From the NCBI GenBank assembly GCA_020720965.1, contig DYNS01000128.1, forward strand, positions 1-7,911: a stretch of DNA of 7,911 bases, in the 5' to 3' direction. The position numbers and the translations under genes were made by a program. Below are positions 6,038 to 7,911 of the stretch, one piece after another; the first letter of the stretch is position 1, and each line of letters opens with the position of its first letter. This DNA is from Anaerolinea sp. GTDB lineage: Bacteria; Chloroflexota; Anaerolineae; Anaerolineales; Villigracilaceae. The notes beneath the pieces were generated by a model. The model was given only the letters and a program-made list of their open reading frames with translations, was not told the origin of the DNA and searched no databases.

Positions 6038-6787
6038 ATGCTAACCATCAAACAACTTTCTCAACTGGCAGGAGTCACCCCCCGCACCCTACGCTACTAC
6101 GACCAGATAGGCTTGCTGAAACCCTCCCAGGTAGGGCAAAATGGCTATCGCTACTACACCGAAGAAGCCCTTCTGCGCCTGCAACAAGTCCTCTTTTACC
6201 GCGAGTTGGGCGTGCCGCTGGAAGAAATCCGGCGGATGATGGGGCGCAGCGACTACGACATCCTCCACAGCCTGGAGAAACACCGCTCCGAAATCGCAAA
6301 GCGCATCAGCCGCCTGCAAACCCTCATCCAAACCATCAACCACACCATCAGCCATCTGAAAGGAAGAACCCCCATGGACGACCAAAAAATCTTCGCAGGC
6401 TTCACCCCGGAAGAAGAAGAAAAATATGCCCAGGAAGCAGAGCAACGCTACGACCCCGTCACCGTTCGCGAATCGAACCGCCGCTGGAAAGCCTACGGCA
6501 AAGAAAAACAACAAGCCATCCTGCGCGAAGGGCAGCAAATTTACCAGGAAATGGCAGCCGCCCTGCCCCTCGGCGCCGAATCTGCCACCGCCCAGGCGCT
6601 TGTCCAACGCTGGCGCGAACACATGAACTACTTCTGGACCCCCACCCTGGAGCAACTCTGCCCCCTGGCAGAAACCTACGTCAGCGACCCGCGCTTCCGC
6701 GCCAACTTCGAGCCGCTTCACCCTCAACTGCCGGAATTCATCCTCGCCGCCGTGCGGGTGTATGTGACAAATCAAAGCCCCAATTGA
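6038..6787 (+). CDS. MerR-family transcriptional regulator with TipAS antibiotic-recognition domain
   Basis: A 249-residue protein. GGAG at 6026-6029 is eight bases from the ATG. Residues 1-70 are a MerR winged HTH: MLTIKQLSQLAGVTPRTLRYY, the wing with GYRYYTEE, and ELGVPLEEIRRMM. Residues about 75-110 form the dimerisation coiled coil. From about residue 113 a TipAS-like domain follows: FTPEEEEKY, an ESNRRWKAY region, and LAETYVSDPRF near the end. In Streptomyces TipAL this domain traps thiopeptides and switches on the promoter; other members sense varied drugs. Length is close to TipAL (253 residues as I recall). C208 is the only cysteine. An internal ribosome site at the domain boundary may produce a free 137-residue domain. 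No efflux or resistance gene follows directly, so its targets besides itself are unknown. Confidence 0.9.
   Translation: MLTIKQLSQLAGVTPRTLRYYDQIGLLKPSQVGQNGYRYYTEEALLRLQQVLFYRELGVPLEEIRRMMGRSDYDILHSLEKHRSEIAKRISRLQTLIQTINHTISHLKGRTPMDDQKIFAGFTPEEEEKYAQEAEQRYDPVTVRESNRRWKAYGKEKQQAILREGQQIYQEMAAALPLGAESATAQALVQRWREHMNYFWTPTLEQLCPLAETYVSDPRFRANFEPLHPQLPEFILAAVRVYVTNQSPN
6359..6376 (+). promoter_or_regulatory. Internal Shine-Dalgarno and ATG for a possible stand-alone TipAS-like product
   Basis: AAAGGAAG (6359-6366) lies seven bases before an in-frame ATG at 6374, codon 113 of the MerR gene. This is exactly where the coiled coil ends and the TipAS-like domain begins. Initiation here would give a 137-residue ligand-binding protein without DNA-binding domain. 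The site is a better Shine-Dalgarno match than the gene's main one. Lysine and glutamate codons can make such a motif by chance. Confidence 0.5.
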
Positions 6788-6812
6788 CGCATCCCCGCCC
6801 CTCTGGTAGAAT
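6784..6812 (+). promoter_or_regulatory. Strong sigma-70-type promoter of rplI
   Basis: TTGACG (6784-6789), a 17-base spacer and TAGAAT (6807-6812) preceded by TGG (an extended -10). The -35 overlaps the stop codon of the MerR gene (TGA at 6785-6787). The predicted start is about 6819, giving a leader of about 57 bases. Near-consensus strength suits a ribosomal protein gene. Confidence 0.85.
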
Positions 6813-6820
6813 ACGCGCCC

Positions 6821-6842
6821 GGAGCGTTGTACCCTTCGCTCC
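6821..6842 (+). other. Hairpin at the predicted 5' end of the rplI mRNA
   Basis: GGAGCG (6821-6826) pairs with CGCTCC (6837-6842) around a ten-base loop, starting within one or two bases of the predicted transcription start. It could protect the 5' end of the message or act in regulation. It is not a terminator: the T run at 6851-6856 begins eight bases past the stem. The stem is short, so chance is possible. Confidence 0.4.
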
Positions 6843-6875
6843 CATCTCACTTTTTTGCCAGAAAGGGCTTAAAAC

Positions 6876-7382
6876 ATGAAAGTACTCCTGCTCAAAGACG
6901 TTTACAAACTCGGTCGCGCCGGGGATGTAAAAAAAGTTGCCGATGGTTACGGACGCAACTTCCTCCTCCCCCAAGGGATGGCAGTCCTCGCCACCGAAGG
7001 CGCCATTCGCCAAGCCGAAAAAATTAAAACCGCCGCCACCAAAAAACGCGCCGCCCTCAATCAGGAAATGGGTGCCGTTGCCGAAGTTCTCAAAACCCTT
7101 AAAGTGGGCTTTGCCTCCAAAGCCGGGGAAACCGGCAAACTCTACGGCTCCATCACCGCCCAAGATGTTGCAGACGCGGTCAAAGCCAAGAGCGGCATCG
7201 AAATCAAACGCCAGCAGATTGATATGCAGCCCATCCGCACCCTCGGTGAGCGCCAGGTAAACATCCGCCTGACCATGGACCTCGTCCCCGCCATCACCGT
7301 CATCACCTACCGCGAAGGCGAAGCCGACCCGACCTACGTTGCCCCCGCCCCCGCAGAAACCCCCGCCGAAGAACAGGCGTAA
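6876..7382 (+). CDS. rplI: 50S ribosomal protein L9
   Basis: A 168-residue protein that binds 23S rRNA through its N-terminal domain, near the base of the L1 stalk. Residues 1-50 carry the signature MKVLLLKDVYKLGRAGDVKKV and GYGRNFLLPQGMAVLAT. A long connecting helix (about 50-80, rich in Lys/Ala) and the C-terminal domain (about 82-150, with GKLYGSIT and the VNIRL strand) follow. Typical L9 is about 148-150 residues; the extra tail is Ala/Pro/Glu-rich (APAPAETPAEEQA). AGAAAGGG lies about nine bases before the ATG. In many bacteria rplI sits with rpsF, ssb and rpsR; here it is flanked by a merR gene and an HTH gene with its own promoter and terminator, so it appears monocistronic. Confidence 0.97.
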   Translation: MKVLLLKDVYKLGRAGDVKKVADGYGRNFLLPQGMAVLATEGAIRQAEKIKTAATKKRAALNQEMGAVAEVLKTLKVGFASKAGETGKLYGSITAQDVADAVKAKSGIEIKRQQIDMQPIRTLGERQVNIRLTMDLVPAITVITYREGEADPTYVAPAPAETPAEEQA

Positions 7383-7397
7383 AAACCAACCCCCAAC

Positions 7398-7448
7398 AAA
7401 CATCACCGATGCAACCGTTAACGGTCTGAATCGGTGATGTTTTCTTTT
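7398..7448 (+). terminator. Compound terminator after rplI with a nested palindrome
   Basis: A 13-base-pair outer stem (AAACATCACCGAT at 7398-7410 with ATCGGTGATGTTT at 7430-7442) is followed by TTTTCTTTT. The 19-base loop contains the perfect palindrome ACCGTTAACGGT (7414-7425), which could form a small hairpin inside the loop. The signal starts 15 bases after the rplI stop and ends 16 bases before the next start codon. Confidence 0.85.
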
Positions 7449-7464
7449 CCACATAAAACGCCCC

Positions 7465-7911
7465 ATGCCCACCATTGGCGAAAAGCTAAAACAAGCCCGC
7501 GAAGCCCGCAAACTCAGCCTCAAGCAAACCGTGCAGGCGGTACGCATCCGCGCCCACTACCTGCAAGCGATGGAAGAAAACGACTTTGAAAGCCTGCCCT
7601 CCCCGGTACAGGCACGCGGATTTTTGCGCCTCTACGCCGACTTTTTGGGGCTAAACGGAGAAGAACTGCTGGAGGAAATGGAAACCGGCATCCCCGCCGA
7701 GAAAAAAGCGGAAGAAGCCGCACCCGCGGCCTTCATCCCCGCGCCCCAAGCCCCCGCCCCCCTGCCAACCCCTCCGCCCCCGCCCCAACCCGCCGCCCAG
7801 CAAACAGAAAGCCCGCCCAGCGCCTCCCAAACTATTTTTTTAGAAATCGGCACAACCCTGCAAGCCAGGCGCGAACTGTTGGGGCTAACCCTGGAAGAGA
7901 TAGAACGGCAC
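7465..7911 (+). CDS. RodZ-like helix-turn-helix protein, N-terminal part (runs off window)
   Basis: Open for 149 codons to the right edge; the C-terminus is missing. Residues 4-63 are a RodZ/HTH_25-type domain: IGEKLKQAREARKLSLKQT, then RIRAHYLQAMEENDFESLPSPVQARGFLRLYADFLGL, the typical line-up. A Glu-rich stretch and a Pro/Ala linker (about 87-118) follow. Residues 126-149 (EIGTTLQARRELLGLTLEEIERH) look like the start of a second domain of the same type. RodZ anchors the MreB cytoskeleton and has a membrane segment after the HTH; none is seen before the edge, so this may be a RodZ relative rather than true RodZ. No Shine-Dalgarno is visible upstream; the ATG was chosen because the domain starts at residue 4. 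Confidence 0.82.
   Translation, partial: MPTIGEKLKQAREARKLSLKQTVQAVRIRAHYLQAMEENDFESLPSPVQARGFLRLYADFLGLNGEELLEEMETGIPAEKKAEEAAPAAFIPAPQAPAPLPTPPPPPQPAAQQTESPPSASQTIFLEIGTTLQARRELLGLTLEEIERH
7744..7791 (-). repeat. G-quadruplex-prone tract on the template strand
   Basis: The Pro/Ala linker of the HTH gene is encoded by C runs of 4, 5, 6, 4, 5, 4 and 3 bases separated by one to six bases. The minus strand, which is the transcription template, therefore carries at least four closely spaced G runs and fits the G-quadruplex pattern. It may simply result from proline codons in a C-rich genome. Confidence 0.5.

Noticed and set aside
6089..6850. Long minus-strand open frame (253 codons) antisense to merR.
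   Set aside because: Gly/Val/Phe-rich shadow of the opposite strand with no family signature and no ribosome site that I can see.
6821..6856. Hairpin followed by six T residues upstream of rplI as a merR terminator or attenuator.
   Set aside because: The T run starts eight bases after a short six-pair stem, too far for an intrinsic terminator.
5986..6879. A 297-codon plus-strand frame, longer than the MerR gene it covers.
   Set aside because: Its product is an unstructured Arg/Pro/His-rich string, it is out of frame with a clear MerR-TipAS protein, and it begins in the -35 element. Codon bias explains the lack of stops.
6738..7547. Minus-strand frame of 269 codons across rplI and its terminator.
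   Set aside because: Runs antisense to unmistakable L9; Phe/Gly-rich composition is typical of reading the complement of C-ending codons.

Overview
The window looks like ordinary chromosomal DNA from a moderately GC-rich, non-enteric bacterium. Protein style, C-ending codons, a RodZ-like helix-turn-helix (HTH) protein with what looks like a second HTH, and a stand-alone rplI fit Chloroflexota (Anaerolineae-like) best. That assignment is inference from style; no marker gene was searched. I see no tRNA, rRNA, CRISPR array, transposase or phage gene. Coding density is high and intergenic gaps are short, but several gaps carry readable signals.

Layout. Bases 1-461 (minus strand) hold the 5' part of a HlyD/RND-type efflux adaptor. 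A 138-base divergent gap with a 15-base palindrome and an extended -10 element separates it from a plus-strand operon. The operon contains a Cof-type HAD phosphatase (600-1442), a methyltransferase fused to a family-2 glycosyltransferase (1439-2881), the non-hydrolysing UDP-GlcNAc 2-epimerase WecB (2878-3990) and a 119-residue two-helix membrane protein of unknown function (4006-4365). The first three genes are joined by ATGA stop/start overlaps, and the set ends at a strong terminator (4391-4421). Together they suggest cell-envelope or surface-glycan work: WecB supplies ManNAc precursor, the fusion protein glycosylates (and perhaps methylates) an acceptor, and the small membrane protein may be an accessory factor.

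A GPH-family (MelB-like) sugar transporter (4520-5932) follows, with its own promoter overlapped by a LacI/GalR-type palindromic operator, and its own terminator. Next is a MerR-family regulator with a TipAS-type C-terminal domain (6038-6787), expressed from a textbook MerR promoter with a 19-base spacer and a palindrome inside it. The gene also has a well-placed internal Shine-Dalgarno/ATG at the domain boundary, as expected if a separate drug-binding domain is made, like TipAL/TipAS of Streptomyces. Ribosomal protein L9 (6876-7382) is a single-gene unit with a strong promoter overlapping the merR stop codon, a hairpin at the predicted mRNA 5' end and a compound terminator. The window ends in a RodZ-like HTH protein (7465 to the edge) that appears to begin a second HTH after a Pro-rich linker.

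Most interesting points: the candidate dual-product TipA-like gene with a single cysteine, its MerR promoter, the LacI-type operator without a local regulator, the translationally coupled glycan operon with an unknown small membrane protein, and the apparent tandem HTH protein. I did not find clear evidence of a wholly new system.
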